A DNA stretch of 64,000 bases from CBDDCQ01 sp965226285. Lineage in GTDB: Bacteria > Bacteroidota > Bacteroidia > Flavobacteriales > Ichthyobacteriaceae. Under the pieces are notes generated by a model. That model searched no databases. It saw only the letters and a list, made by a program, of their open reading frames with translations, and had not been told where the DNA came from. The translations under genes were made by a program, and so were the position numbers. Location of the stretch: the NCBI GenBank assembly GCA_965226285.1, contig CBDDCQ010000005.1, positions 558,001-622,000 on the forward strand. The letters are read 5' to 3'. Position 1 is the stretch's first letter. Every line of letters starts with the position of its first letter. Positions 25,079-34,799 of the stretch are shown in pieces.

Positions 25079-26068
25079 ATGAATAAGAAAGAAAAATACT
25101 ACTACGACCCTTCTACTCTATCATATATAAAAATAGTTAAATCTCCCATAAAGAAGATTATAAGTTTCTTTATACCCTTACTTGCTATACTAATTATTGC
25201 AGGTATTTGTAGTTTTCTATTCTTTTCATTAATTGATTCTCCAAAAGAAAAGTATTTAAAGAGAGAACTTAACAATTTAAAAATAAACTATGATATTTTA
25301 AATAAAAAAATAGATCAATCTTACTCCATATTAGAAGATTTAAAAGACAGAGATAATAATATTTATCGGGTATTCTTCGAGATAGACTCTATTCCTGAAA
25401 GTGTTAGAAAGTCTGGTTTTGGAGGAATAAATAGATATGATAAATTAAAAGGGTATAACAATACCGTATTAATTACCAAAATTACTAAAAAAGTTGATAT
25501 ACTAAATAAACAACTATTTATACAATCTAAGTCATACGACGACATTTCCTCCCTTCTGAAAAATAAAAATAAAATGTTAGCTTCATTACCTGCTATACAA
25601 CCTATAAAAAATAAAAACTTAAAACGAATGTCATCGGGTTATGGAATAAGAATAGACCCCATATACAAAACTAGAAAAATGCACTATGGAATGGATTTTT
25701 CAGCACCCAAAGGAACACCCATATATGCAACAGGAGATGGAATAATTGAAAAAACCCAAAGCGCATTTTCTATAAACTCTAAAAGAGGATATGGAAATAG
25801 CATTCTTATTAACCATGGATACAATCATAAAACTTTTTATGCTCACATGGAAAAATACATCGTACGTAAAGGACAAAGAGTAAAAAGAGGAGATATTATA
25901 GGTTATATAGGAAACTCTGGAAAATCTACTGCTCCTCATCTACACTATGAAGTACAAAAGAATGGAAAAAAAGTAAATCCGGTACACTATTACTACAATG
26001 ATCTTACACCTGAACAATATGATGAAATGTTAAGAATATCTCAAACTACAAATCAATCCTTAGACTAA
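25079..26068 (+). CDS. M23 family metallopeptidase, membrane-anchored
   Basis: The 329-residue protein has a single N-terminal membrane segment (about residues 27-50), a coiled-coil stretch (55-150) and a C-terminal LytM/M23 domain with zinc ligands in HYGMDFSAP and HLHYEV, plus FYAHM. Such proteins cut or regulate cutting of peptidoglycan cross-links in the periplasm; the coiled coil may bind division or envelope partners. The ATG is divergent from alaS. The HMG-CoA reductase gene follows after 7 bases, so they may share a transcript. Confidence 0.9.
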   Translation: MNKKEKYYYDPSTLSYIKIVKSPIKKIISFFIPLLAILIIAGICSFLFFSLIDSPKEKYLKRELNNLKINYDILNKKIDQSYSILEDLKDRDNNIYRVFFEIDSIPESVRKSGFGGINRYDKLKGYNNTVLITKITKKVDILNKQLFIQSKSYDDISSLLKNKNKMLASLPAIQPIKNKNLKRMSSGYGIRIDPIYKTRKMHYGMDFSAPKGTPIYATGDGIIEKTQSAFSINSKRGYGNSILINHGYNHKTFYAHMEKYIVRKGQRVKRGDIIGYIGNSGKSTAPHLHYEVQKNGKKVNPVHYYYNDLTPEQYDEMLRISQTTNQSLD

Positions 26069-26075
26069 ATTATCA

Positions 26076-27401
26076 ATGGATAAAATTATCAAAGGTTTTT
26101 CAAAGTTAAAAAAATCACAAAAAATAGAATGGGTTACTAAGAATTTTTGTAAACACCCTAAAAAGAGTATCAAACTACTCAAATTGTACTGGAACAATGA
26201 AACAGACATTCAAAAATTACATGACGAATTTACAGAAAACACGTTAAGCAATTTTTACATGCCATTAGGAGTTGCTCCTAACTTCCTCATCAATGGAAAA
26301 AAATATACCATACCTATGGTAATAGAGGAGAGTTCTGTAGTAGCTGCTGCTGCTAAATCTGCTAATTTTTGGCTCGATAGAGGAGGATTTAAAACTACCG
26401 TATTATCCACTGAAAAAATAGGACATATACACTTTACATACAGTGGTAAAAACCATAATTTATTTGTCTTTTTCAATGAAAATCTAAAGCACATCTTATA
26501 TGGTAGTGCTGCTGAGATTACTAAGAACATGAAGCAGCGAGGTGGTGGAATTAAAGATATTAAACTCATAAATAAAACAGATACAGAATCGGATTATTAT
26601 CAAATAGAAGTTACCTTTGAAACAGTAGATTCTATGGGAGCTAACTTTATCAATTCCTGTTTAGAACAAATTTCAAAGACTTTTATTGAGGAGTTTAAAA
26701 AATCTCGAATTCAAGGAGACTTACAAATTATCATGTCCATTCTCTCAAACTATACTCCTAATTGTATTGTACGAGCAGAAGTAAAATGCAAAATAAATGA
26801 ACTTAGTGATAGTAAGGAAATATGCCCCAAAGAATTCGCTCATAAATTTGAAAAAGCTGTAAAAATAGCTCAAATAGAACCCTATAGAGCTACTACGCAC
26901 AACAAAGGTATATTTAATGGAATAGACGCTGTAGTTATTGCTACTGGAAATGACTTTAGAGCTGTAGAGGCTTGTGGACATGCATACGCTTGCAAAGATG
27001 GAAAATACAAAAGTTTAACTCATGTAAATATTGAAAATGAAACCTTTCATTTTTGGATAGAATTACCCATATCCATAGGTACTGTGGGAGGCTTAACTAA
27101 TTTACATCCTATGGTAAAGTTTTGCTTAGAAATATTAGGAAATCCCAATGCTAAAGAACTGATGGGCATCATAGCCGTAGCAGGCTTAGCACAAAATTTT
27201 GCTGCGCTGCGTTCACTGATAACTACGGGAATACAAAAAGGTCATATGAAAATGCACTTGCTAAATATTCTAAACCAAATAGATGCCACAGAAGAAGATA
27301 AAAAATTCTTTGTAGAATACTTTAAAGACAAAATCGTAACTCATTATGAAGTAGTTTCTGAATTTGAAAAAAGAAAACTACAAAGAAAAAATATTAATTA
27401 G
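26076..27401 (+). CDS. Hydroxymethylglutaryl-CoA reductase
   Basis: This 441-residue enzyme makes mevalonate from HMG-CoA (or the reverse in class II forms). Landmarks are an early VGVAPNF-like start (PLGVAPNFLINGK), EESSVVAAAAKSANFW, DSMGANFINSC in place of the DAMGMN motif, and IGTVGGLTNLHP for the cofactor-binding part, with a helical C-terminal tail. The length fits the bacterial class II form. With the HMG-CoA synthase at 58090 it implies a mevalonate route to isoprenoids, as in other Flavobacteriia. Confidence 0.92.
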   Translation: MDKIIKGFSKLKKSQKIEWVTKNFCKHPKKSIKLLKLYWNNETDIQKLHDEFTENTLSNFYMPLGVAPNFLINGKKYTIPMVIEESSVVAAAAKSANFWLDRGGFKTTVLSTEKIGHIHFTYSGKNHNLFVFFNENLKHILYGSAAEITKNMKQRGGGIKDIKLINKTDTESDYYQIEVTFETVDSMGANFINSCLEQISKTFIEEFKKSRIQGDLQIIMSILSNYTPNCIVRAEVKCKINELSDSKEICPKEFAHKFEKAVKIAQIEPYRATTHNKGIFNGIDAVVIATGNDFRAVEACGHAYACKDGKYKSLTHVNIENETFHFWIELPISIGTVGGLTNLHPMVKFCLEILGNPNAKELMGIIAVAGLAQNFAALRSLITTGIQKGHMKMHLLNILNQIDATEEDKKFFVEYFKDKIVTHYEVVSEFEKRKLQRKNIN

Positions 27402-27425
27402 ATAGAATAGTTATTTTATTATTTT

Positions 27426-29675
27426 CTAATACTCTTCTTCATCTATATTATATTTATATTTATCACAATCTACAGGAATCATATTACCCTTCTTAGGAAC
27501 TTCAAAATCCTCTTTACTGATACTTAATATTTCATTTGCATAACATTGCTTCATAAATAATGCCCAGATAGGCAAAGCCATAGTAGCTCCTTGTCCAAAT
27601 ACAATATTCCTAAAGTGAGCAGACCTATCTTCATTACCTACCCATACACTGGTAACCAAATTAGGAACAATCCCTGCAAACCAACCATCAGAATGATTAT
27701 TTGTAGTTCCTGTTTTTCCCGCTATAGGATTATCAAAACCATAAGGAAAACCTGTTACACAATCAAATGGATAAGCTCCTTTTTCGAGTTTTAATCTCAC
27801 ACCTGTACCTGAAGTAGTAACTCCTTGCATTAACTTTAGCATAGCATAAGCAACTTGTTCACTCATTACCTCTTTATTTTCAGTTACAAACCTATCTAAT
27901 ATTACTCCATTTTTATCCTCTATTTTTGTGATAAGTATAGGTTTAGTATAAACTCCCTTATTCGCAAAAGTAGCATAGGCGCCCACCATTTCATATAACG
28001 ATATATCAGCGGAACCTAAGCATATAGAAGGTTGTACCGGTATATGAGACTCTACGCCCATTTTCTTTACTAAATCTACTATTGGTTTAGGTCCTACCAT
28101 CTTCATAAGTCTGGCAGAAATAGCATTCTTAGATTTTGCCAATGCCGTTTTCAAATCTATCATTCCCCCATACCTATCATCAGTGTTTTTAGGCGACCAA
28201 TCATCCATGATACCCCACTGTTCCTTTTCAAAAGTTACCCTCGTATTTGGCAACTGATAACAAGGAGAAAGCCCCAATTGATTGATAGCCGTAGCATACA
28301 CAAATGGCTTAAATGTAGAACCTACTTGCCTTGTTCCTCTCTTCACATGATCATACTTAAAATACTCGTGATTAATTCCTCCTACCCATACCTTTACAAA
28401 ACCTGTTTGAGGTTCCATAGACATCACACCCGTTTGTAAAAAATGCTTGTAATACACTATAGAATCCATAGGCGACATGATGGTATCTATATCACCATTC
28501 CATGCGAATACCTTCATTTTAACGCTTGCATTGAATATTTTTTCTATCTCTTCTTCGGAAGTATTTATTGCCTTGAGCCTTTTATATCTATCTGTTCGTT
28601 TCATTGCAGATTTTAAGATATCTCTCTCTTCTTCTTTTGTAATATCTACAAATGGAGCTGTTTTATTATTTTTTTGCATTTCAAAAAATATCCTCTGTAA
28701 GTTTGATAGGTGATCTTTCACTGCTTTTTCTGCATACCTCTGCATACGAGAATCTATTGTTACATATATTTTAAGCCCATCTTTATACAAATTGTATGTC
28801 TCTCCATTTGGCTTGGTTTTTGTTTTGAGCCACTTATCTAATTCTAATCTCAAATATTCTCTAAAATAAGTTGCAATGCCCTGATTATGGTTATTTTGTT
28901 TAAAGTTGAGTTCTATGGGAAGCTGCTTTATAGAATCTAACTCTGTTTTAGATATTTTATCATTTCTGTACATTTGGCTAAGTACTATATTCCTACGCTT
29001 GATGCTTCTATTATAATACCTCACAGGATTGTACAATGATGGATTTTTAGCCATTCCTACAAGTGTAGCAGCCTCTTGTATATTGATATCCTTAGGCAAT
29101 TTGTCAAAATAAGTTCTCGTAGCAGACTTAATTCCCACTGCTTGATATAAAAAATCAAACTTATTAAAATACATTGTAATAATTTCATTTTTAGTATATT
29201 GTCGTTCTAATCTTACAGCAATTACCCATTCTTTTATCTTCTGCTCTAATCTTTTGATAACGCTTCTACTAGGCCTTTTAGTAAATAACATCTTAGCAAG
29301 TTGCTGTGTAATCGTGCTAGCACCTCCTTCTTTACCAAATTTAATCATTGCCCTCAGTAGAGATTTAATATCTATACCTGAATGATCTCGAAACCTTTCA
29401 TCTTCAGTAGAAATTAAGCCATCTATCAAGTACGGTGACAATTCTTCATAATGTATCCGGCTCCTATTTTCTCTGAAATAAGCCCCTATTACCTCTCTAT
29501 CGAAAGAAATAATTTCTGAAGCTAAACTCGTTTTAGGATTCTCTATCTGTTCAAAAGAAGGTAAATCACCCAAATATCCTTCAGAAGCCATGTAAAATAA
29601 TAATACACAGCCTAATATTGAAAAAATAAATAAACTCCATAAACTAATATACAAGTACTTTATTACTTTCTTCAT
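27426..29675 (-). CDS. Class A penicillin-binding protein (PBP1A type)
   Basis: The 749-residue bifunctional enzyme polymerises glycan strands and cross-links peptides. It has an N-terminal membrane segment (about residues 10-30), the GT51 motifs EDERFRDHSGID, GGASTITQQLAK and a long QRYxKxEI-type segment, and the transpeptidase motifs STFK, SKN (ALAKSKNAI) and KTGTT. The C-terminus is acidic and short, ending near the SxxK-domain boundary. It starts inside the end of gldH (4-base overlap), a pairing typical of Flavobacteriia. Confidence 0.93.
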   Translation of the reverse strand: MKKVIKYLYISLWSLFIFSILGCVLLFYMASEGYLGDLPSFEQIENPKTSLASEIISFDREVIGAYFRENRSRIHYEELSPYLIDGLISTEDERFRDHSGIDIKSLLRAMIKFGKEGGASTITQQLAKMLFTKRPSRSVIKRLEQKIKEWVIAVRLERQYTKNEIITMYFNKFDFLYQAVGIKSATRTYFDKLPKDINIQEAATLVGMAKNPSLYNPVRYYNRSIKRRNIVLSQMYRNDKISKTELDSIKQLPIELNFKQNNHNQGIATYFREYLRLELDKWLKTKTKPNGETYNLYKDGLKIYVTIDSRMQRYAEKAVKDHLSNLQRIFFEMQKNNKTAPFVDITKEEERDILKSAMKRTDRYKRLKAINTSEEEIEKIFNASVKMKVFAWNGDIDTIMSPMDSIVYYKHFLQTGVMSMEPQTGFVKVWVGGINHEYFKYDHVKRGTRQVGSTFKPFVYATAINQLGLSPCYQLPNTRVTFEKEQWGIMDDWSPKNTDDRYGGMIDLKTALAKSKNAISARLMKMVGPKPIVDLVKKMGVESHIPVQPSICLGSADISLYEMVGAYATFANKGVYTKPILITKIEDKNGVILDRFVTENKEVMSEQVAYAMLKLMQGVTTSGTGVRLKLEKGAYPFDCVTGFPYGFDNPIAGKTGTTNNHSDGWFAGIVPNLVTSVWVGNEDRSAHFRNIVFGQGATMALPIWALFMKQCYANEILSISKEDFEVPKKGNMIPVDCDKYKYNIDEEEY

Positions 29676-30130
29676 CTATCTAAGTTACTATTCTTTTCTA
29701 TACTTACTCCTACTCTTCTTATTCCCTTGAGTCGTTCACCTCTCATTCCTTGCCTTACTTCTAATACAATTACTTCATCATTTATCTCAGGCATATTGTA
29801 CTCTAAAATACTTTCCTTTCTATTGGCTATCCCAGATCCTAACCATTTTCCATACTTATTTGCCATCATATACTCTACTGTATCTCTCAATATCTGCGTC
29901 TTATATTTTATATCTAAAAATAAATACAAATTACTATATAAATATTCTTCGTCATTGGTAACTACAAAATATATTTTACTCTGATGAGAACCTATATCAA
30001 AATCCAAAATACTATCTTTGTGCCAACCTTTTTCATCGATACTAAAATGTTTCTGAAAAACAATATTATTTTCACAATTCCAGAATAAAACCAATATAAA
30101 TAAAAAAAATACCTTTATATATGCATTCAT
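29672..30130 (-). CDS. gldH: Gliding motility lipoprotein GldH
   Basis: The 152-residue product has a lipobox (VLFWNC, Cys19) followed by FQKHFSIDEKGWHKDSILDFDI, the pattern of GldH, a lipoprotein required for gliding and type IX secretion in Flavobacterium. The order gldH then PBP1A with an ATGA overlap is typical of the phylum. Gliding itself cannot be inferred from one gene: gldH is also kept in non-gliding species. Confidence 0.85.
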   Translation of the reverse strand: MNAYIKVFFLFILVLFWNCENNIVFQKHFSIDEKGWHKDSILDFDIGSHQSKIYFVVTNDEEYLYSNLYLFLDIKYKTQILRDTVEYMMANKYGKWLGSGIANRKESILEYNMPEINDEVIVLEVRQGMRGERLKGIRRVGVSIEKNSNLDR

Positions 30131-30149
30131 ACCTCAATAAAATTATTTG

Positions 30150-30157
30150 CAAAATTA
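30150..30157 (-). promoter_or_regulatory. -7 box for gldH-PBP1A
   Basis: TAATTTTG on the minus strand, 20 bases upstream of the gldH ATG at 30130, matches TAnnTTTG and would give a nearly leaderless transcript. Confidence 0.4.
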
Positions 30158-30250
30158 ACTAAAAAATCATCGTATTATAATGTTAAATTCTCTAAAGAAC
30201 AAAAAAGTTTCCCAGTATCAAAATTAGTATTTTAATTTAACTGTGCCCTT

Positions 30251-30276
30251 TTCACTTACTCTAAGACGTCTTGAAA
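30251..30276 (-). repeat. Copy of a 26-base element with an AAGACGTCTT palindrome
   Basis: On the minus strand it reads TTTCAAGACGTCTTAG and ends GTAAGTGAA. Three other copies lie at 54305-54330, 57672-57697 and 57940-57965 on the plus strand, all near the repeat-domain lipoprotein genes. Relative to the genes at 30468 and 57390 the element points the same way, about 190-280 bases upstream, so it may be regulatory. Confidence 0.6.
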
Positions 30277-30383
30277 TATGCTCACTTTTGCACAAAACAG
30301 AAAAAATGTTCAGTAAGTAGTGCAAAGGAGCCTATTTTGTATTTTATTTGTAATTTTTTTTGGTTAATTATAAATTTTTTTGT

Positions 30384-30391
30384 TAAATTTG
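30384..30391 (+). promoter_or_regulatory. Promoter of the repeat-domain lipoprotein gene
   Basis: TAAATTTG is an exact -7 box, with TTTG at 30359-30362 as the -33 box 21 bases upstream. A 17-base leader element (30415-30431, AAGGGAACATCGTTAGT) follows and is repeated exactly upstream of the paralogue at 57484-57500 (minus strand). No SD is evident before the ATG at 30468. Confidence 0.65.
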
Positions 30392-30467
30392 CACCCTGTT
30401 AAAATTGTTTAAATAAGGGAACATCGTTAGTATGTTTTATATATAATTTAAAATTTAGTTTCAAAAA

Positions 30468-33056
30468 ATGAATGTTAAAATAAAAAAATTTATGAGACCT
30501 ATCAAATATTTTGTTAGTATCCTATCATTGATGCTATTGATTACGTCAATGATTTATTGCAGTAAAGAAGAATCGAAACCCAATAATGAAAAACCCACCC
30601 CTGCCCCTGTGCTTACTTATGCGGAGCAAACGATTACTTTTTCCAGTATTACAGGAGTCACCAAAACCTTGGCGGTTGCTAAGATACTGGCAGGCGTTCA
30701 AGGCTCAAAAGAGGGCTATACGATAAAGTCTATTACTTTGGTGAGTAGTAATACAACGGCTTCAGCAAAGGTTTCAGGCACTACTTTAACCTTTACCAAA
30801 CCAGGGAACATCGTTTTTAATCTTGTTTTAAAACATGCGAGCAAGGAAGATGCTACGATTAAAAATTGTAAAATCATCATTAGTAAGGACGCAGCCGCTA
30901 CTTTGACTTTTAACAGGGTCTCTAAGGCTTTTGTCAGTGGGGGTAGTTTTACCACATCGGAGATATTAGCGGGTGTAACAGGAACGAAGTCGGGTTATAC
31001 CCTCAAAGAGATAAAAGCGTTAGTGCCGTCAGACGTTGCAAGCGTAACAGGCACCAAGCCTAAGTTGTCATTAAGAATGACCAAGATAGGTAGTTTTACG
31101 GCTACCATTGTTTTAGAACATTCCACGAAAGGTGATGCTACCATTACAGGTGCAGAGTTTAAGATTAGTTCTTCTGCTGGAGAGCGTTTGACTTTTGGCA
31201 AACTTACCAAAGTTTATAGTAGTGGTGGTCGCTTTACCACAGCAGAGATTTTAGGAAGCGTACGGGGTACAAAGACGGGTTATACTCTGAGAGAGATGAG
31301 GTCTTTAACCCCAATAGGTGTTGCAAACGTAACAGGTACGAAACCCAGTTTGTCTTTAACCATGACCAAGGCGGGTAATTTTACGGCTACTTTGGTATTA
31401 GAGCATACTACCAAAGGTGATTCAACGATAGATAACGCATCCTTTGAGATTACAAAGGCATCTGCTCCTATTTTAACATGGACGAAACAAAGTAAGCCTT
31501 ATGATTCAGGCGGTGAGATAAGCAATGCAGAATTATTAGCGGGTTTGAATGGTACCAGTGCTGACAAGAATGGCTATACCATTAAATCAGTAACCATCAG
31601 TAGTGCAAACGGCACAGGTGCCAGGGTTTCAGGTACGGGCACTTCAGCTAAGATCGTTGGTTATACCCAGGCGGGTACTTTGACCTTGACGCTTGTATTT
31701 CAGCACTCCGCCAAAGTGGATGTTACCCTTACAGGCAAGAAGTTTGAGATTACAAAGGCTTCTGCCTCTGGTTTAACATGGACAAAACAAAGTAAGCCTT
31801 ATGTTTCAGGTGGTGAGATAAGCAATGCAGAATTATTAGCAGGTCTTACGGGTAGTACTGCTGCCAAAACGGGCTACACCATTAAATCAGTAACCATCAG
31901 TAGTGCAAACGGTACAGGTGCCAGGGTTTCAGGCAGGGGTACTTCAGCTAAGATCGTTGGTTATACCAAGGTGGGCATCTTGACCTTGACGCTTGTATTT
32001 CAGCACTCCGCCAAAGTGGATGTTACCCTTACAGGCAAAGAGTTTGAGATTACGAAGGGCAGAGCAGAAAGTTTAACTTGGCGCAAGCAAACGAAGGTTT
32101 ACAGTAGCGGAGAAATTACCAATGAGCAGCTGTTAGCAGGGGTACAGGGCAGTAAAACAGGTTACACCATTAAAACTGTTAACATTACTAATCATGGCGG
32201 CATGACCAGTGCACGTGTTGCAGGGAGCGGTAGGGCTGCTAAAATTACGAGTACTAAGCCAGGTACGCTTACGCTTACGATTGTTTTACAACATAATACT
32301 AAAGAAGATGCTACTATTAGAAACGCACAGTTTGAGATTACCAAAGCGAATGCAGAAAGTCTAAGTTGGACCAAGCTAACAAAGGGATTTAGCAGTGGTG
32401 GCGAAATTACCAATGCCGATCTATTAGTAGGCGTTACAGGTAGTGGTAAGAATGGATACACCCTTAAAACCGTTACCATTACGAATAAAAACGGTACAAG
32501 TGCGGTGGTTTCAGGGAGCGGTACTTCAGCTAAAATTACAAGTTATAACAAGGTTGGTACGCTTACGCTTACCCTTGTGTTAGCACACGATACTAAAAAG
32601 GATGTGACCCTTACAGGTGCAAAGTTTGAGATTTATAAGATTTTTGATATAACAAGTAGTGGCGTAGTAACACTTAAAGCATCCGTTGACAAAAATAGTT
32701 TAATAGCAGTAATTATTCCTAATACGATTGATGGTACCACCGTAAAAAGTATTGGATCAACGGCATTTTATCAATGTCGTTCACTTACCATTATTGTGAT
32801 TCCTAATTCCGTAACCAGTATTGGACATGCGGTATTTTATCAATGTCGTTCACTTACCAGTATTACGATTCCTAATTCCGTAACCAGTATTGGAAATTCG
32901 GTATTTTATGAATGTAGCAAACTTACCAGTATTACGCTTCCTAATAACTTAACCAGTATTGGAAGTGCGTTATTTCATAGTTGTGTCAAACTTACCAGTA
33001 TTACGCTTCCTAATTCCGTAACCAGTATTGGAAGTAATGGCATTTTATTATTGTAG
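30468..33056 (+). CDS. Surface lipoprotein with seven repeats of an unassigned domain and BspA-type LRRs (interrupted)
   Basis: The 862-residue product has a signal peptide with lipobox MIYC (Cys31) and a Pro-rich linker. Seven repeats of about 95 residues follow (roughly 48-720), each with an LTxxK start, a GGxxxxxEILAGV segment, a GYTIKSV strand, a SGTGTSAKI-like strand and LTLVLxH...DxTLTGxxFEITK. I cannot name this domain. From about residue 730 come 23-residue LRR_5 units of the BspA type (LTSITIPNSVTSIG...F..C). The frame is broken: an extra G near 33039 leads to TAG at 33054, and the LRR region continues downstream in decayed form. An alternative start at residue 9 matches the paralogue. 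It should be an outer-surface adhesin-like protein. Confidence 0.7.
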   Translation: MNVKIKKFMRPIKYFVSILSLMLLITSMIYCSKEESKPNNEKPTPAPVLTYAEQTITFSSITGVTKTLAVAKILAGVQGSKEGYTIKSITLVSSNTTASAKVSGTTLTFTKPGNIVFNLVLKHASKEDATIKNCKIIISKDAAATLTFNRVSKAFVSGGSFTTSEILAGVTGTKSGYTLKEIKALVPSDVASVTGTKPKLSLRMTKIGSFTATIVLEHSTKGDATITGAEFKISSSAGERLTFGKLTKVYSSGGRFTTAEILGSVRGTKTGYTLREMRSLTPIGVANVTGTKPSLSLTMTKAGNFTATLVLEHTTKGDSTIDNASFEITKASAPILTWTKQSKPYDSGGEISNAELLAGLNGTSADKNGYTIKSVTISSANGTGARVSGTGTSAKIVGYTQAGTLTLTLVFQHSAKVDVTLTGKKFEITKASASGLTWTKQSKPYVSGGEISNAELLAGLTGSTAAKTGYTIKSVTISSANGTGARVSGRGTSAKIVGYTKVGILTLTLVFQHSAKVDVTLTGKEFEITKGRAESLTWRKQTKVYSSGEITNEQLLAGVQGSKTGYTIKTVNITNHGGMTSARVAGSGRAAKITSTKPGTLTLTIVLQHNTKEDATIRNAQFEITKANAESLSWTKLTKGFSSGGEITNADLLVGVTGSGKNGYTLKTVTITNKNGTSAVVSGSGTSAKITSYNKVGTLTLTLVLAHDTKKDVTLTGAKFEIYKIFDITSSGVVTLKASVDKNSLIAVIIPNTIDGTTVKSIGSTAFYQCRSLTIIVIPNSVTSIGHAVFYQCRSLTSITIPNSVTSIGNSVFYECSKLTSITLPNNLTSIGSALFHSCVKLTSITLPNSVTSIGSNGILLL

Positions 33057-33057
33057 T

Positions 33058-33504
33058 TCAAACTTACCAGTATTGTGATTCCTAATTCCGTAACCAGTAT
33101 TGGAAATAATGCATTTGAGGGTTGTTCACTTACCAGTATTACGATTCCTAATTCCGTAACCAGTATTGGAAATAATGCATTTTATAATTGTAGGCAAACT
33201 TACCAGTATTACGATTCCTAATTCCGTAACCAGTATTGGAAATTCGGCATTTTATGAATGTAGCAAACTTACCAGTATTACGCTTCCTAATAACTTAACC
33301 AGTATTGGAAGGTGGGTATTTAGAAATTCTGGCCTTATTACCATCAAACTGCCTACTTCCATAACGACTATTGGAGTTGAGCCATTTACAGGTTGTAAGA
33401 GTCTCACTACCATAGAGGTACCTACAGCTAAAGTGTCTGGTTGGAAAGCTGGTTGGGAAGCTAACCTAAAAATAGGTAATAGTGCTAACGTAGTGAGGTA
33501 TTAA
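33058..33504 (+). pseudogene. Continuation of the LRR region after frame breaks
   Basis: After the TAG at 33054 the same frame resumes LRR units (KLTSIVIPNSV, FEGCSLTSITIPNSV). An extra G at about 33193 then shifts reading to another frame, which continues KLTSITIPNSV...FYECSKLTSITL and ends with KLPTSITTIGVEPFTGCKSL and a C-terminal KVSGWKAGWEANLKIGNS tail at 33504. The last LRR and tail look like a genuine protein terminus, so the original gene ran 30468-33504. The breaks may be real decay, slippage in 69-base repeats, or assembly error. Confidence 0.7.
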
Positions 33505-33523
33505 GGTAAAATAATTATTTATG

Positions 33524-33551
33524 GTAGGGACAAGTCGCGACTTGTCCCTAC
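33524..33551. terminator. Perfect 28-base palindrome followed by T run
   Basis: Two 14-base arms (GTAGGGACAAGTCG and its complement) meet without a loop, followed by six T at 33552-33558 (with one C first), 20 bases after the lipoprotein stop. It may act as a terminator, and it also belongs to the GTAGAGAC-type palindromic family found elsewhere in the window. Confidence 0.55.
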
Positions 33552-33559
33552 TTTTTTGC

Positions 33560-33790
33560 GTATTTATTCCCCTTTTTTAAAGGGGATTTATATTTGGTTG
33601 TCGTACGGGTAGAGACAAAAGATTTTTTGTCTCTGCTGTTTTTGTGTATTTATTCCTCTTTTTTAAAGGGGTTTAAGGGGATTTATATTTGGTTGTCGTA
33701 CGGGTAGAGACAAAAGATTTTTTGTCTCTACAATGCCCTGCTGTTTTTGCGTATTTATTCCCCTTTTTTAAAGGGGGATTTTACTACACG
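33560..33790. repeat. Tandem composite repeat with GTAGAGAC palindromes
   Basis: A unit of about 100 bases (CCCC-T/A-rich hairpin, ATTTATATTTGGTTGTCGTACG, then GTAGAGACAAAAGATTTTTTGTCTC) occurs twice, near 33570-33660 and 33660-33760, with a third partial start. An inverted copy lies at 53880-53985. These are short mobile-like interspersed repeats, not genes. Confidence 0.7.
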
Positions 33791-33825
33791 GATGTTGCAC
33801 TTGTAAGATGTTTATTCAGATAATC

Positions 33826-34797
33826 TTACAAACTATTTTTCTTAGTAAAATCAATGACTTCACTTATTCGTCCAAAAGCTAAAGACACTACTGTATCTGC
33901 TGCACCGTAATATATGGCTAATCTATCCTTTTGCGCATCGTGTAGCGCAGCACAAGGAAATACTACATTGGGAACGTCTCCTGCTAATTCGTAATCTACA
34001 GCAGGTGCCAGTGCATAAGATCGGCTTCGATATAAAACTTTATCGGGGTTTTTAGCGTCTAAAATGGCAGTGCCTATAGAGTAACGAAAACCATTACAAG
34101 TATTATTTACTCCATGATAGATTAGTAGCCAACCTTCATCGGTTAAAATAGGTACAGCACCTGCTCCTATTTTGGTACATTGCCAAGCACTTTGCTCGAA
34201 TGGGGCAACTTTCATGATACAACGGTGTTCGCCCCAGTATTTCATATTGGGACTATAGCTTATATAAATATCTCCAAAAGGTGTATGTCCATTATCACAA
34301 GGACGACTTAGCATTGCATATTTACCATGGATCTTTTTAGGGAACAAAACGCCATTCCTATTAAATGGTAAAAAAGCATTCTCACACTGAAAAAAATCTT
34401 TAAAATCAAAAGTATAAGCAATGCCAATAGTAGGTCCATGGTAACCATTGCACCAAGTTACCCAATACCTATCTTCTATGAGCGTGACGCGGGGATCGTA
34501 TTTGTAGTCAGAATATATCATCTCTGTATTCCCCGTTTTCATGGTAATAGGATTTGGACAAATATCCCAATCGATACCATTTTTACTAAAACCGGCGTGG
34601 ATATTCATTTGTATAGCTCTGTTATCGCAACGAAAAACGCCTGCAAAACCATCTTTGTAAGGTATTACGGCACTATTGAATATACTATTAGATGTAGGTG
34701 TTGCATACCTATCTATAATGGGATTTTGACTATATCGCCATAATATATCAGTATTGTTTTTAGGTCTATCTTGCCAGGGAATTTGTTGCATAATCAA
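33826..34797 (-). CDS. Glycoside hydrolase family 130 (mannoside phosphorylase-like)
   Basis: The 323-residue protein has the five-bladed layout of GH130 enzymes, which phosphorolyse beta-mannosides. Visible segments are NPIIDRYATPTSNSIFNSAVIPYKDGF, EDRYWVTWCNGYHGPTIGIAYTFDFKDF, LFPKKIHGKYAMLSRP and GAGAVPILTDEGWLLIYHGV, with DYELAGDVPNVVFPCA near the end. Asp in the KYDPRV segment is in the place of the expected catalytic Asp. Beside it are a decayed cysteine hydrolase and a sodium/solute symporter, so the locus may take up and break down a mannose-containing sugar. Confidence 0.88.
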   Translation of the reverse strand: MIMQQIPWQDRPKNNTDILWRYSQNPIIDRYATPTSNSIFNSAVIPYKDGFAGVFRCDNRAIQMNIHAGFSKNGIDWDICPNPITMKTGNTEMIYSDYKYDPRVTLIEDRYWVTWCNGYHGPTIGIAYTFDFKDFFQCENAFLPFNRNGVLFPKKIHGKYAMLSRPCDNGHTPFGDIYISYSPNMKYWGEHRCIMKVAPFEQSAWQCTKIGAGAVPILTDEGWLLIYHGVNNTCNGFRYSIGTAILDAKNPDKVLYRSRSYALAPAVDYELAGDVPNVVFPCAALHDAQKDRLAIYYGAADTVVSLAFGRISEVIDFTKKNSL

Positions 34798-34799
34798 TT

